A stretch of 23,684 bases of DNA from Lachnospiraceae bacterium (GTDB taxonomy: Bacteria; Bacillota; Clostridia; Lachnospirales; Lachnospiraceae): NCBI GenBank assembly GCA_009774345.1, contig VSNR01000055.1, positions 1-23,684 on the forward strand. The letters run 5' to 3'. Under the pieces are notes generated by a model, which was not told the DNA's origin, searched no databases, and saw only the letters and a list, made by a program, of their open reading frames with translations. Shown here one piece after another: positions 1-8,473 of the stretch. How positions within the stretch are numbered: the first letter of the stretch is position 1; the number at the start of each line of letters is the position of its first letter. Position numbers and translations under genes: made by a program.

Positions 1-1254
1 CTCTTGGTCGCAGAACGGAATGATCGGCGTACGATATTTCTTCCCGCCGTTCTCCTCGTGCATGACCTGCGACAGCTCCTCCTCTGGCAAAAGCTCCTCC
101 ACTTCCCGTTTATAGCCTGTTATCTCCCTGATATACTGCATCTTACAGCCAATCGCATCCACCGTGTCAAAATCGAGATTTACCCCTGTCACACCCAGCT
201 TATCCGCCAGTGCCAGCACAGTCTCCAATTTGTACAGTGCATTTTTCTGGTCCAGCACGCCGATTGGAAATGTGCTGTCAAAGACTGGCATTATCATAGG
301 ATTTTGCAGCACATAGTTGACTGCATCATCATATTTTTCAAATAAATAGATTAAAATCGCATTTTCTGAGGCCTTCATCAACAGAGGATTGCCGCATGAT
401 GTCCTGTAATCGCTGTGTATGGACGCAAGAATGATATAGATCTTATCCATCTGTGTGTAGGCGCGGATTCTGGCTTGCACCATCTCTTCATTGTAGACGG
501 GAATATCCAGATGTCCTTTCAGGTCAATCGTCGCCGGGTCAAACTCCATCCAATATCCCCTGTGGGGTTCTATGATGATCTGAAGCCTTCCTCTGACTAG
601 CTGTGCCAGCATGGCAAGCTTGTACTTGTTGACGGGCTTTTTGTCTGGATTATAATGCATGGCACTGTCCATTGTCAGAAATACTTTCAGCGACTCATAA
701 TCATAATCCTCCGGCCCTGCCTGCCCGCCGTCTTTTTTTCGCCGCATCGTCATCAGCTCAAACACGGGCTTCTCGCCCTCCTTGGGCTGAATCCTGACAT
801 CGGGAAGCTGTCCGATAATATAGACATTTTTCGTCCACAGGTGCGCAACTGCATCCTCTTTGCTGCCCCGCTCTATGGATACTGTGTAGAGGGCATGATA
901 ACTGTCCGCTGCATCCCTGAGACCCAGCAGCTCTCTCGCCGCGATATACTTCTCGTCTCCCAGTATATTTTTGGGCGCATCCGGGTTCGTACTCATATGA
1001 AGCACCAGCCCGGGTATCTTTTCCTCAAAGATCTGGTGGACGATCTCTCCGAGCTTATCCTCGTGATATGCGTAATGATGTGTGCTGTACCTGACAGCCA
1101 TCGCAACATATGCATCATAGTATTCTCTGTCGAAAAATACATGGATTGCCTCGTCAAAGACTTCCTCCTCATCGCGCTGCATGACCATCACATCTTTGTC
1201 AAAGCCCTCAAATAACCTTAACTGCCATACTGAAATATTTGTTCTTCTTTCCAC
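1..1254 (-). CDS. Unknown protein, possibly with SseB-like repeats; 3' end cut by the window
   Basis: An open frame of 418 codons runs without a stop from a GTG at 1254 to the window edge, so the C-terminus is missing. The start is chosen because GGGAG sits five bases upstream of the GTG; the first residues read MERRTNISVWQLRLFEGF. There is no signal peptide or membrane segment, so the protein is probably cytoplasmic. Two stretches, about residues 190-245 and 285-375, share the layout of SseB-type domains: a value that can be set ('VFLTMDSAM', 'ILIYLFEKYDDAVNYV'), then a helix, then a hydrophobic strand ending in I-x-P or L-D. This resemblance is pattern-based and tentative; I do not firmly recognise the family. 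The upstream small acidic gene ends 21 bases before this start, so the two are probably cotranscribed. No function is assigned. Confidence 0.75.
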   Translation of the reverse strand, partial: MERRTNISVWQLRLFEGFDKDVMVMQRDEEEVFDEAIHVFFDREYYDAYVAMAVRYSTHHYAYHEDKLGEIVHQIFEEKIPGLVLHMSTNPDAPKNILGDEKYIAARELLGLRDAADSYHALYTVSIERGSKEDAVAHLWTKNVYIIGQLPDVRIQPKEGEKPVFELMTMRRKKDGGQAGPEDYDYESLKVFLTMDSAMHYNPDKKPVNKYKLAMLAQLVRGRLQIIIEPHRGYWMEFDPATIDLKGHLDIPVYNEEMVQARIRAYTQMDKIYIILASIHSDYRTSCGNPLLMKASENAILIYLFEKYDDAVNYVLQNPMIMPVFDSTFPIGVLDQKNALYKLETVLALADKLGVTGVNLDFDTVDAIGCKMQYIREITGYKREVEELLPEEELSQVMHEENGGKKYRTPIIPFCDQE

Positions 1255-1275
1255 TTTGTCTCCCTATTCCTAGCA

Positions 1276-1539
1276 CTAGCTCTCCACGATCAGGTATCTG
1301 CCGTCACCGATATCAAAAACCTCCGGCGCATCCACAATCTCTTCCTTGTCCTGTCCCTCAAGGTCGATGCCTTCCTCATCAAAGTAATTCCAAACCTCAT
1401 CAACCGAGTCAACGACAACCGCCACACACTCTTCAAGAAATGCCTCCGCCTCATCAATATTGTCCGCTACTTTCTCCGGTAATAGCTGAAGCTGGTTTTC
1501 CAAGAAACAGTTCAGTACCGCCTCATCATATTCGTGCAT
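1276..1539 (-). CDS. Small acidic conserved protein of unknown function
   Basis: An 87-residue protein, strongly acidic (many Glu and Asp, few Lys or Arg), beginning MHEYDEAVLNCFLENQLQLL. It has no signal peptide, membrane segment or Cys pair. The ribosome site AAGGAGAGAGG lies directly upstream of ATG 1539, and a plausible promoter is at 1560-1587. It ends 21 bases before the GTG of the following unknown gene and probably shares its transcript. I recall similar short proteins in Lachnospiraceae, some with a 'glyoxalase' label, but I see no glyoxalase metal-binding or fold signature here and do not adopt that name. It is real judging by its codon pattern, spacing and ribosome site; its role is unknown. 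Confidence 0.8.
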   Translation of the reverse strand: MHEYDEAVLNCFLENQLQLLPEKVADNIDEAEAFLEECVAVVVDSVDEVWNYFDEEGIDLEGQDKEEIVDAPEVFDIGDGRYLIVES

Positions 1540-1559
1540 AGTCCTCTCTCCTTTTTATT

Positions 1560-1587
1560 ATTATAAAATGATATCTAATTACATCAA
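1560..1587 (-). promoter_or_regulatory. Probable sigma-A promoter of the small acidic gene
   Basis: On the - strand TTGATG (1587-1582), a 16-base spacer, then TATAAT (1565-1560). Transcription would begin around 1553, giving a leader of about 15 bases that already includes the ribosome site. The region is AT-rich and a TTTACA/TACAGT pair further upstream is an alternative. Confidence 0.45.
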
Positions 1588-1651
1588 TTAATACTGTAAC
1601 AGCTTATATACTATTTTGTAAACCCTTTTTGCACAATCTATATGAAAACTG

Positions 1652-2251
1652 TTATAAATTTCGTGCAATCAGTTCCTGCATCAGTCTCGCGACCGGAAGT
1701 CCTACGACATTATTATACTCTCCGTGAATCTCTTTGATATAGATGGCGCACCTTCCCTGTATCGCATATGCACCTGCCTTGTCCACCGGCTCCCCGGTCG
1801 CAACATACGCCGCAATCTGCTCTGGCGTCATCGGGTACATGCAAACGTCTGTCTTTTCATGGAATGTATAGATCACAGGCGCTGGCTTCTCCAGCCTGCC
1901 CTCTGTGACTGCCAGCGTCACGCCCGTATATACCTGATGTGTATGTCCTTGCAGCTTCGTGAGCATCCTTGCTGCATCTGCGTGATCTTTTGGCTTTCCC
2001 ATGATTTCATTTCCGAGTGCGACGATCGTGTCCGCACCGATTATGACAGTCGTGTCATTTTTGTGATATCCTTTATACCGCCCGGCTACCTCAACCGCCT
2101 TCTGGTATGAGAGCTCCTCCACGATTTGCGCGGGATTTTCCTTGGTGATCAATTCCTCTCCCTGTGCCGGTAAAATCGCAAAAGAAAGCCCTGCCTGCTC
2201 CAACAGCGCCCGCCGCCTCGGCGATGCGGACGCCAATACATATCTTGTCAT
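1652..2251 (-). CDS. maf: Maf-family nucleotide pyrophosphatase
   Basis: A 199-residue Maf/YhdE/YceF-type protein. The family hydrolyses non-canonical or modified nucleoside triphosphates to monophosphates, and in Bacillus Maf is linked to septum formation; the exact substrate cannot be read here. Visible signatures are the N-terminal S-x-S-P-R-R motif (residues 8-13, ASASPRRRALLEQAG), the G-A-D-T motif with the likely catalytic Asp74, and the late GEPVDKAGAYAIQG segment. The open frame extends upstream to 2386, but that stretch overlaps ppk. ATG 2251 is chosen because it starts the conserved MTRYVLAS and has AGAGG five bases upstream. It follows ppk by 17 bases and is the last gene of the pheA-ppx-ppk-maf unit. 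I see no clear terminator after it. Confidence 0.93.
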   Translation of the reverse strand: MTRYVLASASPRRRALLEQAGLSFAILPAQGEELITKENPAQIVEELSYQKAVEVAGRYKGYHKNDTTVIIGADTIVALGNEIMGKPKDHADAARMLTKLQGHTHQVYTGVTLAVTEGRLEKPAPVIYTFHEKTDVCMYPMTPEQIAAYVATGEPVDKAGAYAIQGRCAIYIKEIHGEYNNVVGLPVARLMQELIARNL

Positions 2252-2268
2252 AACCGCCTCTGCTCCTT

Positions 2269-4470
2269 TTAATTCTGAATAGTCTGGTTGTATTCCGGCC
2301 GAAAAGTCCGTGCCTGCTGCTCTGCCTTTTGCTTTTTGGCTGCCAGCTCCATATATTCCTTGCAGAACACCTCCTGCGCATTGCATGCGCTTTTCCCCTT
2401 GTTCTCCGCCTTGTGATAGCTTCCGTCTGCTTGGAGGAAATGCGCCTTCTGCGTGTCATTTAACTGCACCTCAAGGACATGCCATACCTTTTCTTTGAGT
2501 TCCTCCTGAAGCACTGGAAAGAGGATTTCAACCCTGCGTTCCAGATTTCTTGGCATCCAGTCTGCACTCGCCATATAAAGCTCCGGGTCCCCCGCATTTT
2601 CAAAATAAAAGATGCGTGCATGTTCTAGGAAATTCCCCACGATAGAGCGCACTTCGATATTGTCGTTCGTGCCTTCTACCCCTGTCCTGAGGCAGCAGAT
2701 GCCCCTGACGATGAGCTGAATCTTCACGCCCTTTGCCGCCGCCTCATACAGCGCTTTGATGACATCCGGGTCACACAGAGAGTTCATCTTTGCCACGATC
2801 TTCGCCGGGCGCTTCTCGACCGCATTCTCCTTCTCCCTGTTGATCAGGTACAGAAAACGGTCCTTCAGCCACAGCGGCGCCAGTGCCAGATGATTCCAGC
2901 CAAGCGGCTCTGAATAGCCTGACAGCATGTTAAAGACCGCCGTCGCATCCTCACCGACCGCCTCATTGCAGGTGAGAATCCCCAGATCTGTATACAGCTT
3001 TGCCGTCGCATCATTATAATTGCCAGTCCCCAGATGTACATAGCGCCGGATGCCCTCTTCCTCGCGCCGCACGACCAAGGTAATCTTACAGTGTGTTTTC
3101 AGCCCCACCAGACCATAGATGACATGGCAGCCTGCCTTCTCTAGCTTCTTAGCCCATACAATGTTGTTCTCCTCGTCAAAACGCGCCTTTAACTCCACCA
3201 GCACAGACACCTGCTTGCCGTTCTCTGCCGCCTGCGCAAGCGCCGCGATAATCGGTGAATTGCCGCTCACACGGTACAGCGTTTGTTTGATGGCAAGCAC
3301 CTGCGGGTCTTTTGCCGCCTGTTTGATAAAGTCTACCACCGGCGCAAAGGTCTGATACGGATGATGCAGCAGTATATCCTGCTCTCGTATTTTCTCAAAA
3401 ATATCATCATCCGCCTCAATCTCCGGCACAGGCTGCGGCACATACGGCTTGTTTTTGAGCTGTTCAAAGCCCTCCAATCCATACATTTTCATGAGGAAAG
3501 TAAGATCGAGCGGTCCGGGGATATTGTAGATGTCACGCTCATCTATCATCAGTTCTTTTTTGATGATGTCAAGCAGACGTTTCTCAATCCCTTCTTCGAC
3601 CTCAAGCCGTATCGCCTGCCCCCACTGTCTCTTCTTGAGCTGCTTCTCGATCTCCTTCAGGAGATCTTCCGTCTCCTCCTCCTCGAGTGAAAAGTCCGCA
3701 TTTCTCATAATTCGGAACGGAAAAGAGCACTCAATATTATAATTCAGAAACAGTTTATCCATATTGCGCTCGATAATCTGTTCGAGCAGTATCACACGCT
3801 TTGTCCCGTCCTCGGCTGCCGGAAGCTGCACAATGCGCGGCAGCACGCTCGGTACCTGAACCGTCGCAAACTCTACCTCCTTGCCATGGACAGATTTTTT
3901 ATTAAATAAATGGCGCCTGCCCTTGACCTCTTTTCTTGACACCAGCGCGCCAAGATTGAGCGATTTATTGCGTATCAATGGAAAGGGTCTTGAGGAATCT
4001 ACTGCCATCGGCGTCAGCACCGGATAAACGTTGTCCTGAAAATACCTGTCCACAAAAGCGCAGTCCTTCTTGGTAAGGTCCTCATGGCTCTCCACAACCA
4101 TCAGTCCATTCTTGGCTAACAGCGGGAGCAGGGATTTATTGTAGACCGAATACTGCATTCCCACCAGCTCATGTGTCGCGCGGTTAATCACCTCAAGCTG
4201 TTCTGCGGGCGTCATTCCCGCGATATCTTTTTTGGTATATCCTGCATTGACCATATCCTTTAGCGACGCCACGCGTACCATAAAAAACTCATCCAAATTC
4301 GATGCTGTAATGCCAAGAAATTTAATCCGTTCAAACAGCGGAATATCCCTGTCCTTTGCCTCCTCAAGCACTCTGTGGTTAAAGGCAAGCCAGCTCAACT
4401 CCCTGTTGTAATAATATTCTGCCCTGCTATAATCGATCTTACTGCTTTTATCACTATTCTTATCACCCAT
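2269..4470 (-). CDS. ppk: Polyphosphate kinase 1
   Basis: A protein of about 733 residues, the usual length for PPK1, which reversibly moves the gamma phosphate of ATP onto polyphosphate. The N domain (YNRELSWLAFNHRVLEEA), the central domain and the two phospholipase-D-like C domains appear in order. The phosphorylated histidine is expected in THCK (about residue 460), followed by YVHLGTGNYND; the second HKD-like histidine is in EHARIFYF (about residue 617), followed by SADWMPRN. The start could be GTG 4473 or ATG 4470; ATG is preferred, eight bases after GGGGG. The gene follows ppx by about 17 bases. Pairing synthesis and hydrolysis of polyphosphate in one operon is a well-known arrangement. 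The last 60 residues are polar, Lys/Gln-rich and not obviously conserved. Confidence 0.97.
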   Translation of the reverse strand: MGDKNSDKSSKIDYSRAEYYYNRELSWLAFNHRVLEEAKDRDIPLFERIKFLGITASNLDEFFMVRVASLKDMVNAGYTKKDIAGMTPAEQLEVINRATHELVGMQYSVYNKSLLPLLAKNGLMVVESHEDLTKKDCAFVDRYFQDNVYPVLTPMAVDSSRPFPLIRNKSLNLGALVSRKEVKGRRHLFNKKSVHGKEVEFATVQVPSVLPRIVQLPAAEDGTKRVILLEQIIERNMDKLFLNYNIECSFPFRIMRNADFSLEEEETEDLLKEIEKQLKKRQWGQAIRLEVEEGIEKRLLDIIKKELMIDERDIYNIPGPLDLTFLMKMYGLEGFEQLKNKPYVPQPVPEIEADDDIFEKIREQDILLHHPYQTFAPVVDFIKQAAKDPQVLAIKQTLYRVSGNSPIIAALAQAAENGKQVSVLVELKARFDEENNIVWAKKLEKAGCHVIYGLVGLKTHCKITLVVRREEEGIRRYVHLGTGNYNDATAKLYTDLGILTCNEAVGEDATAVFNMLSGYSEPLGWNHLALAPLWLKDRFLYLINREKENAVEKRPAKIVAKMNSLCDPDVIKALYEAAAKGVKIQLIVRGICCLRTGVEGTNDNIEVRSIVGNFLEHARIFYFENAGDPELYMASADWMPRNLERRVEILFPVLQEELKEKVWHVLEVQLNDTQKAHFLQADGSYHKAENKGKSACNAQEVFCKEYMELAAKKQKAEQQARTFRPEYNQTIQN

Positions 4471-4487
4471 CACTCATTCCCCCTGCT

Positions 4488-6050
4488 TCAGATATTGCTC
4501 TTTTTCTGCCTTATGACTGGCTTGATATTGTACACTTCCTCAAAGAAGGTGGCGTGCCGCTCAAATAATCCAAACTCTAATGTCATGTCTGCGTTGGTCT
4601 CCACTGTGAGCACCAGCACATCATTCTCATTTGCAATCTTTAACTTATCGCATTTTCCCTTATGGCTCAAATCCAAGCCCTCCGAAAGCCTGATAATCGC
4701 TGTCAGCTTGGCAATTTTCAGATAAGACTCCCTGTCAAGGGATGCATTGCTGTCCAAAATCTTAAAATAGTCAAATTTCTCTGTGGCATACTTGGCAACA
4801 TTTGCCACAATCTCGCGCTCCACATGTGACAGGCCGATAATCTCGGTCGCACTGATAATATTATAAGAATTTTCCCCGACATTTGCCAGACTGATATACC
4901 TGCCGCACTCACTGAGGATCGCTGCGAGCTGCAAAAGCAGTCTGTCGCGCTTTGACAAGCCATGTATTTTCTTCATGCTGTCAAAGATGGTCAGCGCGGT
5001 CATTTCCCGCTCCCGGGTGCGGTGCTCCCCGCTGTGATATCGCCTGTTGATGTCCCGGGCGCAGTCCAGCATGTCCTGTTCAAAATCATGCAGCACGGAC
5101 TCCGTATCTGACGGCAGCAGTTTGTTGCGCTCTGCATACTCATAGGCGATGCCATCGCACAGAGACACGCCCGGTGCCCACAGCATCTCGGCGCCCAGCA
5201 GCTTAATCATGTGCTTTAACATCAGCGCAGACAGATACAAAAGTGAGATATTCTCCTCGGCAAGCCCAAGAGACAGCGCGATCTCCCTTGCCTTTTTCTT
5301 TTTCAGAGAGTCCACAAAGCCCAGAAAACTCTCTGTGCTCACCTGTCCCTTCTTGATCGTCTCTAGGAAATTGCGCTGTACGATGAGCGACACATAATCA
5401 TCCACAAGAATAATATTTTGAATCTTCTTGTCCCCGATAAACATCTCACGGAAGCTCTCTAGGCTGTCGCAGACCATCTCTCCCACAATGTCCTCCAGCT
5501 GATAACTGCGGTAAGGCACCCGCGCCAGCTCCTCCCTCATGCGGAGCACGCCGGGTCTGATATTCTGGGATGTCACCAGACTGTCCTCATCGAAGAGTGA
5601 GATCTGGATACTCCCGCCTCCAATATCAATAAACGCAGTACTCTTCTCAATGATACTTTGAAAATCCTTGACTCTTGACGCTACGGATTTGTAGTCGAGA
5701 AAACGCTGCTCTGAATTGCTCAGCACGTCAATCCGAATCCCTGTCCGCGTCTTGATTTGATCCAGCAGAATATATTGGTTCTGCGATTCCCTGATAGCAC
5801 TTGTTCCATATGCCTTATAGGCATCTACCTTGTAAGATTTCATGATTGCCGTAAACTCATTCAGCATGCGGCACAGCTCATCCACACGGTCATAGTTGAG
5901 TTTGCCCATAAAATAGGAGTCTGTGCCAAGCTCGATTCTATGCCGTATGTGATCAATCTCCTTGATTCCGTTTTTGGCGGATATCTCATATACCTTCATT
6001 GCGAGCTCATAGCTCCCTACATCAATCGCCGCAAAGGTTTTGTATGTCAT
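4488..6050 (-). CDS. ppx: Exopolyphosphatase / GppA-type phosphatase
   Basis: A 520-residue Ppx/GppA protein of the actin-like ATPase fold, expected to trim polyphosphate from its ends or hydrolyse pppGpp. It shows the phosphate-1 loop AAIDVGSYELAMKVYE (residues 7-22), the YGTSAIRES motif (81-89), the region holding the likely catalytic Glu114 (SNSEQRFLDY), and the phosphate-2 loop FIDIGGGSIQISLF (140-153). The C-terminal part (about 320-510) is the HD-like helical domain, but where an HD motif would stand the sequence reads LSECGRY (379-385), so its metal site looks lost. ATG 6050 has GGAGGGGGA just upstream. It lies 27 bases after pheA and just before ppk, in line with a polyphosphate-cycling pair. 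Confidence 0.94.
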   Translation of the reverse strand: MTYKTFAAIDVGSYELAMKVYEISAKNGIKEIDHIRHRIELGTDSYFMGKLNYDRVDELCRMLNEFTAIMKSYKVDAYKAYGTSAIRESQNQYILLDQIKTRTGIRIDVLSNSEQRFLDYKSVASRVKDFQSIIEKSTAFIDIGGGSIQISLFDEDSLVTSQNIRPGVLRMREELARVPYRSYQLEDIVGEMVCDSLESFREMFIGDKKIQNIILVDDYVSLIVQRNFLETIKKGQVSTESFLGFVDSLKKKKAREIALSLGLAEENISLLYLSALMLKHMIKLLGAEMLWAPGVSLCDGIAYEYAERNKLLPSDTESVLHDFEQDMLDCARDINRRYHSGEHRTREREMTALTIFDSMKKIHGLSKRDRLLLQLAAILSECGRYISLANVGENSYNIISATEIIGLSHVEREIVANVAKYATEKFDYFKILDSNASLDRESYLKIAKLTAIIRLSEGLDLSHKGKCDKLKIANENDVLVLTVETNADMTLEFGLFERHATFFEEVYNIKPVIRQKKSNI

Positions 6051-6077
6051 ACCAGTTCCCCCTCCACTATACGAACT

Positions 6078-7202
6078 CTAATAATTTCCCAGTACTTTCA
6101 TATTGCGGGTCTCCTCCCGCAGTCCCCTGAGTGCATTCCGCACTGCACTGTCTGTCAGATTCCCCTCAAAATCCAAGAAAAAACGATACTCCCAGTTTCT
6201 CCCTGCAATCGGGCGTGACTCAATCTTTGTCACATTCAGCCCGTTGTACATCAGGTGTGAGAGTGCGTGGTAAAGTGCGCCGCTCTCATGGCTCACCTCA
6301 AAGCACAGGCTGATCTTGGCGGCATTGGTGGCAAACACCTTCTGGTTCGTGATAATAATAAAGCGCGTCGAATTGTTTTTCACATCGTTCACGCCTCTTT
6401 TGAGAATGTCAAGACCATAGATTTTTGCCGCCGTCTCCCCGGCGATCGCCGCCTGTGTCTTGTCCTTCTCCTCAGCGACCTTCTTTGCCGCAAAAGCATT
6501 ATTTTTCATGCTGATCTGCTGCCAGCCCGCCTCCATCAGATAATGCGCGCTCTGCATCAGCGACTGCGGGTGCGAGTACACCGTCCGAATATCCTCGAGG
6601 TTTGTCCCCGGCACTGCCATCAGACAGTGCTCAATCCTGATGATCTGCTCTCCCACAATATAGTTTTCAAACTCCACCAGCAAATCATAAATCTCACTGA
6701 CGATTCCCGCTGACGAATTTTCGATCGGAAGCACTGCAAAGTCTGCGCTCCCCTCGTCAATCGCAAGCATCGCATCCCGGAATGTGTCAACGTTGAAGCT
6801 GTCAACCTCCTCCCCGAAATACTCCATCATCGCCGCCTGCGAATAGGCGCCCTCCGCCCCTTGGAACACGACTCTGCATTTTTTGCAGTCAATCGCTCCC
6901 ATCTCGATAAAAGACAGGCGCCCTGCACCGTTGTGCTCCGTGATCATCTGATACTGAAGCTTCCTGCTCATCGACATGATCTGCTCAAACAGATCTCTGA
7001 TGCCGCGCGCATTTAATTCATTGTGCGTCAGTTCACTGACTGACTTTAGCTTTTGCTGTTCCCGCTCCTTGTCGAAAACCCTTTTGCCTGTCTCAATCTT
7101 GTATGCTGCCACCTGCGCGCATACCTCCATCCGTTTCTCATAGAGTTCAACAATCTGGCGGTCAATACAGTCAAGCTCTCCCCTGAGTTGTGATAAATCC
7201 AT
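6078..7202 (-). CDS. pheA: Bifunctional chorismate mutase / prephenate dehydratase (P-protein)
   Basis: A 374-residue enzyme that converts chorismate to prephenate and then to phenylpyruvate for phenylalanine synthesis. The order is: AroQ-type chorismate mutase helices (residues 1-90, LRGELDCIDRQIVELYEKR), prephenate dehydratase (about 110-285, beginning VVFQGAEGAYSQAA and ending with the catalytic N-x-S-T-R-F, T279-R280-F281), then an ACT domain (296-374). The ACT domain keeps the feedback motifs GAL (308-310) and ESRP (328-331), so inhibition by phenylalanine is expected. The frame is open to 7247, but ATG 7202 is chosen: GGAGG is nine bases upstream and residue 1 starts the conserved MDLSQLR. 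Transcription comes from the promoter at 7234-7262. The short leader leaves no room for a T-box or a leader peptide. Confidence 0.96.
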   Translation of the reverse strand: MDLSQLRGELDCIDRQIVELYEKRMEVCAQVAAYKIETGKRVFDKEREQQKLKSVSELTHNELNARGIRDLFEQIMSMSRKLQYQMITEHNGAGRLSFIEMGAIDCKKCRVVFQGAEGAYSQAAMMEYFGEEVDSFNVDTFRDAMLAIDEGSADFAVLPIENSSAGIVSEIYDLLVEFENYIVGEQIIRIEHCLMAVPGTNLEDIRTVYSHPQSLMQSAHYLMEAGWQQISMKNNAFAAKKVAEEKDKTQAAIAGETAAKIYGLDILKRGVNDVKNNSTRFIIITNQKVFATNAAKISLCFEVSHESGALYHALSHLMYNGLNVTKIESRPIAGRNWEYRFFLDFEGNLTDSAVRNALRGLREETRNMKVLGNY

Positions 7203-7233
7203 CTGCTCTGCCCTCCGCTTTTGTTTTTTTATT

Positions 7234-7262
7234 AGTATAGCACACACCGTAAACTTTGTAAA
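7234..7262 (-). promoter_or_regulatory. Promoter of the pheA-ppx-ppk-maf operon
   Basis: On the - strand TTTACA (7262-7257), a 17-base spacer, then TATACT (7239-7234), a near-consensus sigma-A promoter. The start would be near 7227, giving a leader of about 25 bases with GGAGG. It stands back to back with the weaker + strand promoter at 7280-7308. Confidence 0.8.
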
Positions 7263-7279
7263 AAAATAATAGAGAATTC

Positions 7280-7308
7280 TTTCATTTTTCTTCCAAAACC
7301 ATTATAAT
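7280..7308 (+). promoter_or_regulatory. Possible promoter of the DUF5050 gene
   Basis: A perfect TATAAT at 7303-7308 lies 46 bases before the start codon. The best -35 at 17-base spacing, TTTCAT (7280-7285), is poor, so expression may need an activator or be weak. Confidence 0.5.
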
Positions 7309-7354
7309 GATAGTATACACATACTACTATACAGTTCACAGGGAGGAACATACA

Positions 7355-8395
7355 ATGAAAAAAAAGATTATCATCATACTCTGCATCGTATGTGCAGCAA
7401 TACTCATCACAGTACTGGCTATTGTGAACCACAACCACAACAAAATACCCAAAAACCCCCCCGGCACCATCGGAAACACTGCCGGAAACCTCTACAATAA
7501 CGGTTTGTTCTGCGAAAATGACGGGTATGTCTACTTTGCAAACACCTATGATTCCTCTGCTCTCTACCGTATGCGCCCAGACGAGTCTGAGATCAAGAAG
7601 CTGGTGTACACAGAAGTCTCCAATATCAACGCAGACGGAAAATATCTGTATTATTATCAGGGCGGTTCAGGAAGCGGCACCGGTCTTGGCTTCATGGTGA
7701 GCACCTCCGGCATCTACCGCACAAACAAGACAAACCCCAAGGATGTCATCTGTCTCGACCGCGTGACTGGCAAATACGTACTCCTCGCAGACAATGATGT
7801 ATACTATACCTGTTCTGATGATGAGGTCTCTCTGAAAAAGGCATCTATAGACGGTAAGACAAAGGAAACCCTCCTTGACTTGGACATCCTTCCAGTCAGC
7901 ATACAGAACTCAACCTTCTACTACCTGAACAACGAGAAGAATCTGCATCTGATGGCGCTGGACCTGAACACCAAAACTTCCCGCCAAGTGATTGCCGAGG
8001 ATGTATATATGCCCATCATTGAGGGCAATGTTGTGTATGGAATTGATATTCACGACAATTACGCGCTCATCAGTCTCAATGTCACAGACGGAACCAAGAA
8101 ACTGCTGGACACTGGCAGAATCGACCTGCTCAATGTGACCAACGACTACATATATTATCAGACCTCCGGCAATACACCGCAGTTAAAACGCATCCGGCGC
8201 GATGGTTCTGGCATGGAAGTGGTCGCAGAGGGCGTGTACAGCAATATCAACGCGACTTCACAGTACGTATATTTCACACAGTTTGGCTACACTACCCCCA
8301 TCTACAAGACTCCTGTAAATGGTCCGGTCCAAGTAACCACTTTTGAGCGCGCATCACAGGCAGCCATCGAGGAAGCGAACAAAAAACTAAAATAA
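7355..8395 (+). CDS. Membrane-anchored DUF5050 beta-propeller-like protein
   Basis: A 346-residue protein with Lys-rich MKKKIIIIL followed by one hydrophobic helix (about residues 5-24), acting as a signal anchor or uncleaved signal peptide. The rest should face outside the membrane. It consists of repeated short beta segments of the type 'YVYFAN...LYRMRPD', 'YLYYYQG', 'DVYYTCSDD', 'TFYYLNNEK', 'YIYYQTSG...LKRIRRDGSG' and 'YVYFTQFG...IYKTPVNG'. That pattern fits DUF5050, a WD/NHL-like propeller family common in Clostridia whose ligands are mostly unknown. The longer frame from 7307 is rejected because GGGAGG sits eight bases before ATG 7355. Divergent from pheA; a possible membrane-protein partner gene starts 50 bases downstream. 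Confidence 0.85.
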   Translation: MKKKIIIILCIVCAAILITVLAIVNHNHNKIPKNPPGTIGNTAGNLYNNGLFCENDGYVYFANTYDSSALYRMRPDESEIKKLVYTEVSNINADGKYLYYYQGGSGSGTGLGFMVSTSGIYRTNKTNPKDVICLDRVTGKYVLLADNDVYYTCSDDEVSLKKASIDGKTKETLLDLDILPVSIQNSTFYYLNNEKNLHLMALDLNTKTSRQVIAEDVYMPIIEGNVVYGIDIHDNYALISLNVTDGTKKLLDTGRIDLLNVTNDYIYYQTSGNTPQLKRIRRDGSGMEVVAEGVYSNINATSQYVYFTQFGYTTPIYKTPVNGPVQVTTFERASQAAIEEANKKLK

Positions 8396-8414
8396 TATCA
8401 CCATCACAATGAAT

Positions 8415-8473
8415 AAGGTAAAGGAAATCTGGTTATGCTATCCGCATGAAAAAAACAACGATTCCTTTACCTT
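8415..8473 (+). promoter_or_regulatory. 12-bp inverted repeat around the ribosome site and start of the CmpB-like gene
   Basis: AAGGTAAAGGAA (8415-8426) is perfectly complementary to TTCCTTTACCTT (8462-8473), with a 35-base loop. The left arm contains the only purine-rich ribosome-site candidate (AAAGGAAA), and the loop contains the start codon 8446-8448. A nested ATGC/GCAT pair (8435-8438 with 8444-8447) also covers part of the start. The right arm is followed by TTCTTAAAAATTT, too weak for a clear intrinsic terminator. The structure could restrain translation or stabilise the mRNA end of the upstream gene; this role is inferred. Confidence 0.55.

Noticed and set aside
655..1215. + strand open frame of 186 codons
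   Set aside because: It lies wholly opposite the - strand unknown gene, has no ribosome site and shows Cys/His/Ile-rich shadow composition.
7203..7233. Search for a T-box or Phe-rich leader peptide before pheA
   Set aside because: The leader is about 25 bases, too short for either.
8435..8449. Four-codon frame MLSA overlapping the CmpB-like start
   Set aside because: Too short to list as a gene; kept only as a possible coupling device in the hairpin finding.
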